The notes below the pieces were generated by a model that searched no databases, was not told where the DNA came from, and worked only from the letters and a program-made list of their open reading frames with translations. From an uncultured Alphaproteobacteria bacterium (GTDB taxonomy: Bacteria > Pseudomonadota > Alphaproteobacteria > MPNO01 > UBA2964), in assembly GCA_951812775.1 (NCBI GenBank), contig OX638326.1:2553391-2617390 (forward strand): DNA of 64,000 bases. The letters are read 5' to 3'. Both the position numbers and the translations under genes were made by a program. How positions within the stretch are numbered: position 1 is the first letter of the stretch; every line of letters begins with the position of its first letter. Positions 18,766 through 27,956 of the stretch are shown one piece after another.

Positions 18766-19644
18766 CTAAAAAGAAAGCGGTCCATCGCCGCCAATGGTGC
18801 AACGGCGCAGAAGTCGGCGTTGGTCCCGTGGGAAGTCCGTCCGCATATGAATGGAGGCGTGGTTGTCCCACATCAGCAAATCGCCAATCTGCCATTCATG
18901 TTCGTAAAATATTTCTTCTTGTTCGGTGATCTCAAATAGCTGATCCAGGATGTCGTCACTCTCGGCGCGCTCCAACCCTTCTATCTGTGCAGACATAAGC
19001 CGGTTCACATAGAGAGCCCGTTTCCTGGTTTTCGAATGGGTGAGGATAATTGGCTGCCAGCAATGGCGCAGGTCCTCAACGACGATGTTGTCGAGATCAA
19101 GCCGCTCGCGGCGTTTGTGGTCGTGAATCTGAAGTACCCGCCGGCCGTCAATTTTTTCCAGTATCGCCGGCGGCACATTCTCCAGCCCGGCATACATACT
19201 ATTCATTCTTGTATTGCCGCCCTCGTTCGGAAGCTCAACCGAATAGAGGAAGGTCGCCCGGTTGGGGATTTCGTAATAGCAGCTATCGGCGTGGAACCAC
19301 ATTTCGCCATCGCCGTATGACCCTTCCTTACCGCCGATTTCCTCCGGAATGTTCGTCACAAGCATGACATGGCCGTTGGTCGCGTCCTTGCCAGCGCGAA
19401 TGTCCTTGGGCGCATTGCGGCGAATACCCAGCGGGCCAAAATTGCTGGCGAAGTCCAACTGCTGTTGTTTGCCAAGGTTTTGATCGCGAAATACCAGCGC
19501 GACATACTGGTTAAACGCTTCGTTGAGGACTTCTACAGTCGTCGCATCCTGCGGCTGGCTAATATCGATACCCGAAATTTCTGCGCCAACATGCGCGGTC
19601 AGCGGCGTAATCGTCAGGGCACCTGTCGTGGATACAGTATCCAT
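18766..19644 (-). CDS. TauD/TfdA-family 2-oxoglutarate dioxygenase (copy 3)
   Basis: A 292-residue Fe(II)/2-oxoglutarate dioxygenase. Iron ligands are His118 and Asp120 in WFHADSCYYE and His266 in SIHMRTDF, and the co-substrate arginine lies in RLLRRCTIGG. The sequence FLYSVELPNEGGNTR and the end VMWDNHASIH-type block parallel copy 1, so copies 1 and 3 are probably a duplicated pair. The ATG at 19644 sits six bases after GGAG; a TTG at 19656 would add four residues. An SDR gene starts divergently at 19800. The conserved residues suggest a working enzyme. Confidence 0.87.
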   Translation of the reverse strand: MDTVSTTGALTITPLTAHVGAEISGIDISQPQDATTVEVLNEAFNQYVALVFRDQNLGKQQQLDFASNFGPLGIRRNAPKDIRAGKDATNGHVMLVTNIPEEIGGKEGSYGDGEMWFHADSCYYEIPNRATFLYSVELPNEGGNTRMNSMYAGLENVPPAILEKIDGRRVLQIHDHKRRERLDLDNIVVEDLRHCWQPIILTHSKTRKRALYVNRLMSAQIEGLERAESDDILDQLFEITEQEEIFYEHEWQIGDLLMWDNHASIHMRTDFPRDQRRLLRRCTIGGDGPLSF

Positions 19645-19682
19645 TTTCCACTCCAATAAAACGTCAGCGGGAAGGAAACTTC

Positions 19683-19716
19683 ATATCACGGCCAGAAAGA
19701 TATCACGGCCAGAAAG
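19683..19716. repeat. 17-bp perfect tandem duplication
   Basis: The unit ATATCACGGCCAGAAAG occurs twice back to back (19683-19699 and 19700-19716) in the gap between the divergent dioxygenase copy 3 and the SDR gene. The role is unknown; slippage or a doubled regulatory site are both possible. Confidence 0.85.
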
Positions 19717-19799
19717 TGACCGCAAAGTTTTGCGCATGCCGCGGAAATCAGAGATGCTTTCAGAAACCTCACGGCAAATTTTCTCGGGGAGAGCGTAAA

Positions 19800-20588
19800 A
19801 TGACAATCGATGTAAGGGTCACAGCGAAATATGAGAGCTTGAAGGGTCGGGTAATTATAATAACCGGCGGCGGACAGGGCATCGGACGGGGTTATGCGCA
19901 TCATTTTGCGGCGCAAGGCGCTATCCCGATTATAGCTGAACTCAACGGCGAAAATGGCGAAGCCGTCCAGCGTGAGGTCGAGGCAACCGGTGCCACCGCT
20001 CTGGCAATTCAAACAGATGTCGCCTCGATGGAGTCGGTCACCGCCATGACGGACGAAGTCCTAAAGCAGTTTGGCAGAATTGATGTGCTGATTAACAATG
20101 CGGCGGTGTTTTCGCGCATCACCATGGCGCCGTTTTGGGAGCTGCCGCTCAATGAATGGCAAAGTGCTATGGATGTAAATATCAATGGAAGTTACTTTTG
20201 TGCCCGCGCGGTTGTTCCGGCTATGCGAGAAGCCAAATGGGGCCGTATCGTCAATGTCACCTCTGGCACGGTCCAGCTCGGCTCAGCCAACTACCTACAT
20301 TACATCACTTCAAAATCGGCGATGATTGGCATGACACGTTCAATGGCGCGGGAACTTGGACCAGACAATATTACCGTCAATACGTTCTGGCCCGGCATCA
20401 CAAAAACGGAAGTAGACCGACCCTCCGCCACGGACGAGGTGTTCGAGATGTTCGCCCAGCGACAATGTCTGCCACGCATGACAACCATCGAAGACCTCGC
20501 CAAACCGATGCTGTTTCTTTGTTCAGAAGAAGCCGCCTATATGACCGGTCAGATTTTTGAACCCGATGGCGGTCTGAGCTTTAACTGA
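19800..20588 (+). CDS. SDR-family oxidoreductase
   Basis: A 262-residue short-chain dehydrogenase. TGGGQGIG at 22-29 binds NAD(P), NNA is at 99-101, Ser155 and Tyr168/Lys172 (HYITSK) form the active site, and the C-terminus ends GQIFEPDGGLSFN. The ATG at 19800 follows GGGGAGAG; a longer in-frame reading to 19716 runs into the tandem repeat and adds no domain. It is divergent from dioxygenase copy 3 and converges on the molybdenum hydroxylase operon. It is similar in style to the SDRs at 893 and 45239 but too different to be a recent copy. Substrate unknown. Confidence 0.87.
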   Translation: MTIDVRVTAKYESLKGRVIIITGGGQGIGRGYAHHFAAQGAIPIIAELNGENGEAVQREVEATGATALAIQTDVASMESVTAMTDEVLKQFGRIDVLINNAAVFSRITMAPFWELPLNEWQSAMDVNINGSYFCARAVVPAMREAKWGRIVNVTSGTVQLGSANYLHYITSKSAMIGMTRSMARELGPDNITVNTFWPGITKTEVDRPSATDEVFEMFAQRQCLPRMTTIEDLAKPMLFLCSEEAAYMTGQIFEPDGGLSFN

Positions 20589-20594
20589 TCACGC

Positions 20595-22964
20595 CTATTC
20601 CGCCGCCACGGCACCACTCTCGAGAATGTTCAGGATATCCTCGGCACGTACAGGCGTATTGTTTAACTCAGCGCCAAAAGGTTTGAGCGCATCGCACACG
20701 GCATTGGCGATTACCACCGGTGGCGCAATTGCGCCGCCCTCGCCCAGTCCTTTGAACCCAAATGCATTGCGCGGTGAAGGTGTTTCACTGTGGATGACAT
20801 TGATTGGCGGCACGTCGGAGGCGGTAGGCAAGAGGTAATCCATAAAGCTGCCGGTCATGAGCTGACCATGTTCGTCATAGGAGGGTTCCTCGAAAAGACC
20901 ACCGCCGATGCCCTGCACCAGACCGCCTTTCACCTGGCCATCCGCAATAGCCGGGTTGATTAAGGTCCCGGCATCATGAACCTCAACATAATTCTCAATC
21001 TGTACTGCACCGGTCTCGGCATCAATCTCAACAATCGCGGCGGTGGCCGCATAGGCCCATGTCACGGTCGGCGGTTCATAATAGGCCGTACCTTCCAGCC
21101 CGGCTTCGATACCCTCGGGCCGTTGATGTATCCAGCCCGGCAAAGCGGCACGCGCGACCTCTTTCAGAGTCATCGACATATCCGGCACGCCTTTAACGCC
21201 CACTGAACCATCCCGCAATTCCAGATCAGCTTCGGAGGTCTCTAGAACATTGGCAGCGATGGCGAAGACTTTTTCCTTCACCTTATCACTCGATTCCTGA
21301 ATAGCGCCTGATCCCGTCACCGCACTCCTACTGGCAATCGTTCCATAGCCCATGGTCACATGAGAGGTGTCGGCTACTGTCACAACGACATCATCAATAT
21401 CAACGCCCCAAATGTCTGCAGCTACCTGGGCAAAAGCGGTCTCGTGCCCCTGCCCCTGAGGACAAGCGCCAGTAGCGACCATCACCTTGCCAGAGGAATC
21501 AATTTTGACCGTGGCCCCCTCAAATGGCCCAATACCTGTACCTTCGACATAGCAGCCGAGACCAAGTCCAAGATAGCGACCCTCGGCCAGGGCGGCCTTC
21601 TGACGTTCGCGAAAGGCTTCGAGTCCGCCGATTCCGTCGAGGGCTTTGCGCAATGCTTCGGGATAATCGCCACTATCATATTCAATCATGACACCATCGC
21701 GGTATGGCAGCCCCACCGCATAAGGCATCTGTTCAGGTTGGATCATATTGCGGAACCGCACCTCCGCAGGATCAAGTCCGAGTTCATTCGCGATGAGATC
21801 TATCGAGCGCTCCATTGCCAGGGCGACTTCCGGTCGTCCAGCACCACGATAGGGCGCGTTAGGAGTTCGATTGGTCATCATAACCTTACAATCCGCCTCA
21901 TAATGCGGAATGTCATAAGGGCCCATAAAATGCGCGATGGAGTTGCCAGCAATCGCTGCCCCGACCGGCGAATAGGCACCGGAATCAACCAGGAAGTAGT
22001 TCTTTACAACACTGATTTTGCCATCATCGTCAAAACCCACTTCAATATCGAAAAGATTGTCACGCGAATGGGCCGCGTTAAGCAAATGCTCATGCCGATC
22101 TTCCAGCCACTTGACGGGACGATCTAACCGTTTGGCAAGGTAGGCGACCAATATGTCTTCCGGGTAAACATGTCCCTTGCCGCCAAAACCACCGCCCACA
22201 TCCGGGGCAACCACGCGAACGCGTTCTTCAGCCATATCGAGGGCGTTCGCAACTTCGCGGCGCACCCAATGAACGACCTGCGTTGATGACCACACCGTAA
22301 TGCTGTCGGTTCTGGAATCATATTCGGCAACCACGCCACGGCATTCCATTGGCATCGCGGCATAGCGATGATGAAAATAACGCCGCTTTAAACGGCGCGG
22401 GGCGGCCTCGAGCGCCGCCTCGCCATCGCCCTTTCTTGCATGCAGCGTCGCAGCAATATTGCCTGGCAAGTGATCGTGGACGAGCGACTCGGCGTCGAGG
22501 GCCGCTTCGGCATTGGCAATCGGCGGCAAAGTCTCGAAATCGCCATCGATGAGTTCAGCCGCATCCTCGGCAATATAACGGTCGCGCGCCACAACCAGTG
22601 CATAGGGCTCGCCGACATACCGCACCTTGTCATATGGCACGAGGGTTTGATCGGGAATTTCAATGCGTGGGTCCATGCCATCGCGCCAGGTCTTTGGCGC
22701 GGTAACCTGCATACCGCTGATCGGAGGCAGCACGTCCTTGAGATCATCACCATTCAAGGCAAGCTCAACACCGTCGACCGCACGTGCCGCGTTGAGATTA
22801 ACGCCGTTGATAATGGCATGTGGCAATTGACTGCGAACGATGGCGACATGGACCATGCCGTCCAACTTCATATCACCGACAAAAGTTCCCGCCCCTCTGA
22901 CAAGTCGGTTGTCTTCGCGACGAACGACTGAACGGCCAATATAAGACGGCATGGTATCAGCCAT
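20595..22964 (-). CDS. Xanthine/CO dehydrogenase-like molybdopterin subunit (large)
   Basis: The 789-residue catalytic subunit of a molybdenum hydroxylase; it binds the molybdopterin-cytosine dinucleotide and hydroxylates a carbon. It starts YIGRSVVRREDNRLVRGAG, a family hallmark. The loop PYRGAGRPE matches the form II (aldehyde/xanthine-like) type and not the AYxCSFR loop of true CO dehydrogenase. GLGEGGAIAPP holds the base Glu. The ATG at 22964 has GGGAGG upstream and overlaps the iron-sulfur gene by eight bases; an open frame to 23075 is not needed. It closes the three-gene operon M-S-L. The substrate is unknown; a small aldehyde or N-heterocycle fits the family. Confidence 0.88.
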   Translation of the reverse strand: MADTMPSYIGRSVVRREDNRLVRGAGTFVGDMKLDGMVHVAIVRSQLPHAIINGVNLNAARAVDGVELALNGDDLKDVLPPISGMQVTAPKTWRDGMDPRIEIPDQTLVPYDKVRYVGEPYALVVARDRYIAEDAAELIDGDFETLPPIANAEAALDAESLVHDHLPGNIAATLHARKGDGEAALEAAPRRLKRRYFHHRYAAMPMECRGVVAEYDSRTDSITVWSSTQVVHWVRREVANALDMAEERVRVVAPDVGGGFGGKGHVYPEDILVAYLAKRLDRPVKWLEDRHEHLLNAAHSRDNLFDIEVGFDDDGKISVVKNYFLVDSGAYSPVGAAIAGNSIAHFMGPYDIPHYEADCKVMMTNRTPNAPYRGAGRPEVALAMERSIDLIANELGLDPAEVRFRNMIQPEQMPYAVGLPYRDGVMIEYDSGDYPEALRKALDGIGGLEAFRERQKAALAEGRYLGLGLGCYVEGTGIGPFEGATVKIDSSGKVMVATGACPQGQGHETAFAQVAADIWGVDIDDVVVTVADTSHVTMGYGTIASRSAVTGSGAIQESSDKVKEKVFAIAANVLETSEADLELRDGSVGVKGVPDMSMTLKEVARAALPGWIHQRPEGIEAGLEGTAYYEPPTVTWAYAATAAIVEIDAETGAVQIENYVEVHDAGTLINPAIADGQVKGGLVQGIGGGLFEEPSYDEHGQLMTGSFMDYLLPTASDVPPINVIHSETPSPRNAFGFKGLGEGGAIAPPVVIANAVCDALKPFGAELNNTPVRAEDILNILESGAVAAE

Positions 22965-23463
22965 TATTGTCCTCCCGCGAAACGGGTTTGCCATGAACCT
23001 GCTCAGCATAGGCAGTGACGGCTTTGATAATGCCCTCATAACCCGTGCAACGGCATAAAGCGGCCGACATCCCAACCTTAATATCTTCCTCGCTGAGGGA
23101 GTCGTTACTCTCGACCAGATCTATCGCCGTCATCAACATGCCGGGCGTGCAATAGCCACACTGCAACGCGCGATGTTCGGAGAACAGTTTTTGCAACGGA
23201 TGCAATTCTTCGCCGTTGGCCAAACCCTCAACCGTTTTTAGGTCGGCGCCCTCCGCCTGAACCGCAAACATCAGACAGGATCGGGCTGCCTGCCCATCGA
23301 CAATTACGGTGCAGGCGCCGCAGACCCCATGCTCGCACCCGACATGTGTACCGGTTTTGCCAAGAACATCGCGCAGAAAATCCGCCAACAGCATTCTAGG
23401 TGCCGCTTCACCCGACAAAACTTCGCCATTAATCGTGAGCGAAATGGTGCGAGACGTCGTCAT
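22957..23463 (-). CDS. (2Fe-2S) subunit of molybdenum hydroxylase
   Basis: A 168-residue small subunit with two [2Fe-2S] clusters that carry electrons from the molybdenum site to FAD. The plant-type cluster cysteines are in HVGCEHGVCGACTV plus the Cys of ARSC, and the second cluster uses LQCGYCTPGM and LCRCTGYEGI. The N-terminus, TISLTINGEVLSGEA, is the usual start of the family. It overlaps the FAD subunit upstream by four bases (ATGA) and the large subunit downstream by eight, so the three are translated together. No signal peptide; cytoplasmic. Confidence 0.93.
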   Translation of the reverse strand: MTTSRTISLTINGEVLSGEAAPRMLLADFLRDVLGKTGTHVGCEHGVCGACTVIVDGQAARSCLMFAVQAEGADLKTVEGLANGEELHPLQKLFSEHRALQCGYCTPGMLMTAIDLVESNDSLSEEDIKVGMSAALCRCTGYEGIIKAVTAYAEQVHGKPVSREDNNG

Positions 23464-24332
23464 GCCGAAACTCCAGCGCGCTGCACAACTTTTTGCAAAG
23501 CACGCTTCGTCATCACGCCAACAAGCCGTCGGCGATAATCGGCACTGGCATGTAAATCCGCCATTGGATCAACAGCGGCCGCTGCCGCAGCTGACGCTCC
23601 TTTGATCGCCTCAACACCTGCGCCATCGCGCAGGACAATTTCCTCTGCCGCCGACAATCGTGAAGCAGTCGATCCGGCACCACACACCGCAAGACGCACA
23701 TCTGTGGGTTTGCCCGCGGAAAAAGTAATCTGTGCGGCAACCCCGGCGAGCGCAAAGTCGCCATGGCGCCGGGCAATTTCAACAAATGCGGAACTGCTCT
23801 GTCCCGGCGATTTGGGAACAATAATTTTCGTCAGCAACTCGTCAGGCTTAAGCGCTGTTGTCAGCACATCCTCAAAGAAGTCCGCCGCCTTGATCCGGCG
23901 CTCACCGCGTTCGCTTTGTGCAATGAGTTCAAACTCCAGCGCCAGCGCAACAGCGGGATACTCTGCAGCCGGATCGGCATTGGACAGGCTGCCGCCTATT
24001 GTGCCACGGCTGCGAATGGGTAAATGGGCGATCTGTGTTGTTGCTTCCTGCAGCAACGGTGCCTGCGATGCAATCAGTTCGCTTTCTTCTATCGCGCGTT
24101 CGCGAGTCATGACACCGATGGCGATATGGTCGGGCCTTTCTTCTATAAAAGAGAGCTTGGCGATCCTGTTCAAATCAATCAGGACTTCCGGGCGGCTAAG
24201 ACGAAAATTCAGAAGTGGCACCAGGCTTTGACCCCCAGCCAGCGGCCGAGCCGCTTCGCCATGCGCCGACAGCAATGCCAACGCTTCAGCAATAGTCGTC
24301 GGGGTGAGGATGTCTAACGGTGGCGGCTTCAC
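23460..24332 (-). CDS. FAD-binding subunit of molybdenum hydroxylase
   Basis: The 290-residue medium subunit (CoxM/xanthine dehydrogenase FAD domain). FAD motifs are AGGQSLVPLLNFRLSRPEV near 32-50 and TIGGSLSNADPAAEYPAV near 107-124. It passes electrons from the iron-sulfur subunit to an acceptor. It is the first gene of the M-S-L operon, with the small subunit overlapping its stop by four bases. The 181-nt gap to the divergent DMT gene at 24514 probably holds the operon promoter. The protein starts KPPPLDILTPTTIAEALALL, which matches the usual N-terminus. Confidence 0.9.
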   Translation of the reverse strand: MKPPPLDILTPTTIAEALALLSAHGEAARPLAGGQSLVPLLNFRLSRPEVLIDLNRIAKLSFIEERPDHIAIGVMTRERAIEESELIASQAPLLQEATTQIAHLPIRSRGTIGGSLSNADPAAEYPAVALALEFELIAQSERGERRIKAADFFEDVLTTALKPDELLTKIIVPKSPGQSSSAFVEIARRHGDFALAGVAAQITFSAGKPTDVRLAVCGAGSTASRLSAAEEIVLRDGAGVEAIKGASAAAAAAVDPMADLHASADYRRRLVGVMTKRALQKVVQRAGVSA

Positions 24333-24513
24333 AAAATTCGTTCCCAGTGTCGGACCCAGCGCGTCATCAAAACCCTATCCCGATAGGGAGTCAAACTCGC
24401 CATAGCTCGGCACCCCCTGTTTTAACGTCTGATTCAGTTGTATCCGCAATCATTATCAGGCATTAGGTGAGTTCGCGTCGCGAAAGGACGCTATCAGGAG
24501 CCCCGTAAACATC

Positions 24514-25425
24514 GTGACATCCCCTTCAAGAACCAGCCGATTGACCGGTGCCTGGCTCAAAATGCCCGGAAATATCAGGGGAATCCTGTGGCTGAGTATC
24601 GGCGCGTTTCTGTTTTCCGTCACCGACGTGATCGTTAAACAGCTTGGCCGGAAATTCGATCCAACAGAGCTCGCATTATTCCGTTATGGCATCGGCATGA
24701 TCATGCTAACGCCTGTTTTCATGCGGATGGGACTGGAAGAACTCAAGACCAAATGCATTGGGACCCATATTCTCAGAATGTCGCTCGCCATGGTTGCGCA
24801 GCTTGGGATTTTCATTACCGTAATCAACATGCCGCTCGCCGACGCAACTGCCATCTTTTTCTCGAAACCGCTATTTACAACGGTGGTCGCGGTCATTGTC
24901 GTCTCGGAGGTCGTCAGTGGCCGTCGATGGATGGCGACAATTGTCGGATTTATCGGCGTTGTCATCATGATCCAGCCAGGCGCAGATACGATCAATCCAA
25001 TCGCTTTGATCGGGGTGGGATCTGCGTTGGCCTTTGCGACTGCAAATGTCCTGATACGCGTTATGTCCGATACCGAACCGCCGAACCGCATTCTGTTCTA
25101 TTACCATATTGGCGGCATCCTGGTGTTCACTGGACCCGCCATCTGGTTCTGGACCATGCCCGTGGGAATTGAATGGCTTCTTTTGATTTCAATCGCCGTC
25201 CTCACGACACTCGGCATGACCTGTTTTGTTCGGGCCTTTTCCGTCGGGGAAGCGAACGCGGTCGGACCAATCGAATACATTCGTCTTATATATGCCGCCC
25301 TCTTTGGCTATTTTCTGTTTAGCGAAATCCCGTCCATTTGGACCGGTGTAGGTGCCACACTGATTGTCGCCAGTGCGATTTATATTGCGCGTGATGAGGC
25401 CCGCAAGGCAGCGGCGGCGTCATGA
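24514..25425 (+). CDS. EamA/DMT-family transporter (first of overlapping pair)
   Basis: A 303-residue ten-helix permease. The two repeats begin GILWLSIGAFLFSVTDVIVK and VGSALAFATANVLIRVM. The helix-end signatures ADATAIFFSKPLF and VGEANAVGPIEYIRLIY mark each repeat. Translation appears to start at GTG 24514, 13 bases after CAGGAG; a start inside, before GNIRGILW, is possible. Its last bases overlap the next DMT gene as ATGA, and the two proteins are clearly paralogous, so they may form a heterodimer or act on related substrates. It is divergent from the molybdenum hydroxylase operon. Confidence 0.88.
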   Translation: MTSPSRTSRLTGAWLKMPGNIRGILWLSIGAFLFSVTDVIVKQLGRKFDPTELALFRYGIGMIMLTPVFMRMGLEELKTKCIGTHILRMSLAMVAQLGIFITVINMPLADATAIFFSKPLFTTVVAVIVVSEVVSGRRWMATIVGFIGVVIMIQPGADTINPIALIGVGSALAFATANVLIRVMSDTEPPNRILFYYHIGGILVFTGPAIWFWTMPVGIEWLLLISIAVLTTLGMTCFVRAFSVGEANAVGPIEYIRLIYAALFGYFLFSEIPSIWTGVGATLIVASAIYIARDEARKAAAAS

Positions 25426-26330
25426 CAGAAAATCAAACTGGCACAAACAAATTCCAGAATTGGTGGGCTGGTCTCTCCGGTAATCTTCGCGGCATATTGT
25501 GGCTCACCATGGGGACACTCGCTTTCGCGCTGAATGACGTCCTCGTTAAACTGCTGGGTAAAAAGTTTGGGCCGATGGAACTAGCGTTTTGCCGCTATTC
25601 AATCGGCATTCTTATCCTGTCGCCGCTCTTTTTTCGGATGGGTATTTCAGGTCTCAAAACCAAGCGACTTGGCATTCATATGGTACGCCTTGTTATTGCC
25701 TGCATCGCGCAGGTAGGCGGTTTCTATTCCGTTATCCATCTCTATCTCGCAGATGCCACCGCCATCGCCTTTTCGCGTCCATTGTTCACAACAATTATCG
25801 CCGTCCTGCTCTTATCGGAGCTGGTATCGGCGCGTCGCTGGGCCGCAACATTTGTCGGATTCATTGGAGTGCTGATCATGGTGCGACCGGGGCATGCCGG
25901 ATTTGATCCAGTCACGCTGATCGCCCTCATCAGCGCCTGCACTTTTGCTATCGCAAACGTCATTATCCGGATGATGGCGTCAACCGAGCCCCCCAATCGC
26001 ATCCTGTTTTACTACCATGCGGGCGGCGCCATCATCTTCCTGATCCCGACGATCATTCTGTGGCAGACCCCGGTAGGGATCGAATGGCTTCTTCTTGCCG
26101 GAATCGGCGTCATGACGACCATTGGCATGACGGGTTTTATTCGCGCCTTCTCGGTCGGCGAAGCAAATGCCGTGGGGCCGATGGAATATATCCGACTGAT
26201 CTATGCCGGCCTTCTGGGCTATTCGATCTTTGGCGAAGTCCCAGACTATTGGACTTTCGCCAGCGCCCTGATCATCATTGTTGCGACGGTTTATATCGCG
26301 CGGGATGAAGCAAAAGGACCGCGCAGCTAA
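25422..26330 (+). CDS. EamA/DMT-family transporter (second of overlapping pair)
   Basis: A 302-residue paralog of the preceding gene, sharing long stretches such as GNLRGILWL, STEPPNRILFYYH and VGEANAVGPMEYIRLIYAG. The two EamA repeats are complete, with the signature ADATAIAFSRPLF in the first. The start codon shares four bases with the upstream stop, which implies translational coupling. Recent tandem duplication is the simple explanation. It converges with the DMT gene at 26351, 20 nt away. Confidence 0.88.
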   Translation: MTENQTGTNKFQNWWAGLSGNLRGILWLTMGTLAFALNDVLVKLLGKKFGPMELAFCRYSIGILILSPLFFRMGISGLKTKRLGIHMVRLVIACIAQVGGFYSVIHLYLADATAIAFSRPLFTTIIAVLLLSELVSARRWAATFVGFIGVLIMVRPGHAGFDPVTLIALISACTFAIANVIIRMMASTEPPNRILFYYHAGGAIIFLIPTIILWQTPVGIEWLLLAGIGVMTTIGMTGFIRAFSVGEANAVGPMEYIRLIYAGLLGYSIFGEVPDYWTFASALIIIVATVYIARDEAKGPRS

Positions 26331-26350
26331 CAACCACGTCTGCTTTTTTC

Positions 26351-27274
26351 CTATACTGTAGGCGTTGGTTTGGCGGCTTCAACAGCCTTCAATGCAGCTT
26401 CACGCCGGGCGATATAGTAGCTACTGCCAAAGATCACTGCCGCACCGATACCTGTCCAAAGATCAGGGTTCTCCGCAAAAAACACGAAGCCGAGACAAAC
26501 GGTAAATGGGAGTTTGAGGAAGTTGAACGGCATCACAACCGATGCCTCACCGACCGCAAGCGCGCGAATGATGCCCTGGCGGGCCAGAGCGCTAAATATG
26601 CCCATAGAGAGAATCCAGACCAGATGCTCGGCACGCACCTCGTTCCAGAACCAGATCGCCGGACCAATACCGAGAGCGGTCATCAGCAAAAAGTCATAAT
26701 AAACGATTTTGTTTGAGCTATCGACCTTAGCCAATTTCTTGGTCGACACATTTATCAGGGCGTACGCACAGCTCGTGCCAATGACACCAAGGGCGCCCCA
26801 GCTAAGCTCCTGAAAACCCGGGCGGATAATAACCATCGCCCCCAAAAATCCGATGATAAGGGCCGCCCATCGTCGCGGCCCCGCGCCTTCTCCTAATATC
26901 AGCGCCACGAACAGCACCGTGAAAAGGGGAGAGGTAAACATGAGGCCGGTCACGTCCTGCAATGGCAGTGTTGCGAGCGCAAATACCAGCAAAAGCATTC
27001 CGCCGTAATTCAACGAAGACCGGACAGCATAGTATCCAAAATGGTCTGTCTTGAGAATACCAAAACCGGTTTTGAGCAGCCACGGCGCCATCAGAATTAC
27101 GCCACACAGAGATCGGAAAAAGACCAGCTGAAAAATCGTAAAATCTGTCGAGAGATGACGCACGATGGCGTAGGTCGCGGCATAATTAAACGTCGCGAAA
27201 ATCATCCAGGAAATTCCCCGGGCTGAGCTGGGAAGCGCTTCAAAGAGGCTAACGGCACGCGATAATTGCGACAT
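26351..27274 (-). CDS. EamA/DMT-family transporter
   Basis: A 307-residue ten-helix permease. The first repeat begins ARGISWMIFATFNYAATYAIV and its closing signature is DVTGLMFTSPLF; the second shows GEASVVMPFNFLKLPFT. It differs clearly from the overlapping pair just upstream, so it is not part of the recent duplication. The uracil-DNA glycosylase gene lies just upstream on the same strand at 27279, only four bases apart, so the two are probably one transcript although no functional link is obvious. Confidence 0.87.
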   Translation of the reverse strand: MSQLSRAVSLFEALPSSARGISWMIFATFNYAATYAIVRHLSTDFTIFQLVFFRSLCGVILMAPWLLKTGFGILKTDHFGYYAVRSSLNYGGMLLLVFALATLPLQDVTGLMFTSPLFTVLFVALILGEGAGPRRWAALIIGFLGAMVIIRPGFQELSWGALGVIGTSCAYALINVSTKKLAKVDSSNKIVYYDFLLMTALGIGPAIWFWNEVRAEHLVWILSMGIFSALARQGIIRALAVGEASVVMPFNFLKLPFTVCLGFVFFAENPDLWTGIGAAVIFGSSYYIARREAALKAVEAAKPTPTV

Positions 27275-27278
27275 TCCG

Positions 27279-27875
27279 TTATCCCTTTTTCAACAGATCG
27301 TGGACGCGGCGACGCAGTTCGGGAATAACGTCTTCTTCAAACCACGGATTCTTTTTTTGCCAAATACCTGTCCGCCAGCTTGGATGCGGCGTCGAAAGAA
27401 ATGCCGGCAGATAGTCGGAGAAACATCTGACGGTTTCGGTCATCGTCTTCTTACCCTGTTTTCCGAGATAGTATTTCTGGGCGTATTGGCCGACCAGCAA
27501 GGTAAGCTCCACCGAGTCCAGACCGTCTCGCAGTTTTTCATGCCAAAGCGGTGCGCATTCAGGCCGCGGAGGAAAATCACCCCCTTTGGGATTCGTTCCC
27601 GGAAAACAGAACCCCATCGGCACGATGGCAATTTGTCCCTCGTCATAAAATGTTTCTTTATCGAGATCGAGCCAGTCCCGCAGCCGATTGCCGCTCGCGT
27701 CATCCCATGGCACGCCGGAGGCATGTACTTTGGTTCCTGGTGCCTGGCCAATTATCATAATGCGCGCTGTCTGTTTGGCTTTGACGACGGGTCGTGGCCC
27801 CGCGGGCAGATGCGCTGCGCAATGGGTGCAGGCCCGAATTTCGGTTAGAAGTTTTGAAAAGGCGCGCTTATTCAT
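27279..27875 (-). CDS. Uracil-DNA glycosylase family protein
   Basis: A 198-residue member of the uracil-DNA glycosylase superfamily, which removes uracil or a similar damaged base. The active loop IIGQAPGTKVHASGVPWDD lies near 40-58 and the downstream SGNRLRDWLDL is typical. The second motif, STPHPSWRTG near 160, carries the His of the HPS-type loop. There is an N-terminal CTHC pair, but the four-cysteine pattern of the [4Fe-4S] families 4 and 5 is incomplete. It fits the short uracil-DNA glycosylase-like proteins common in proteobacteria; the exact base specificity is not clear. Cytoplasmic. Confidence 0.8.
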   Translation of the reverse strand: MNKRAFSKLLTEIRACTHCAAHLPAGPRPVVKAKQTARIMIIGQAPGTKVHASGVPWDDASGNRLRDWLDLDKETFYDEGQIAIVPMGFCFPGTNPKGGDFPPRPECAPLWHEKLRDGLDSVELTLLVGQYAQKYYLGKQGKKTMTETVRCFSDYLPAFLSTPHPSWRTGIWQKKNPWFEEDVIPELRRRVHDLLKKG

Positions 27876-27956
27876 TCTGTAAAAGGTCCGATGGAATCCG
27901 GGCTCGTTCGAAAGATCAGACGACAGTATGATCGTCTGGGAAGGGGGCTGTCGAGT

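Noticed and set aside
21360-22127. A 255-codon open frame opposite the first molybdopterin gene
   Set aside because: Antisense to a convincing enzyme and without a ribosome site or any recognised domain.
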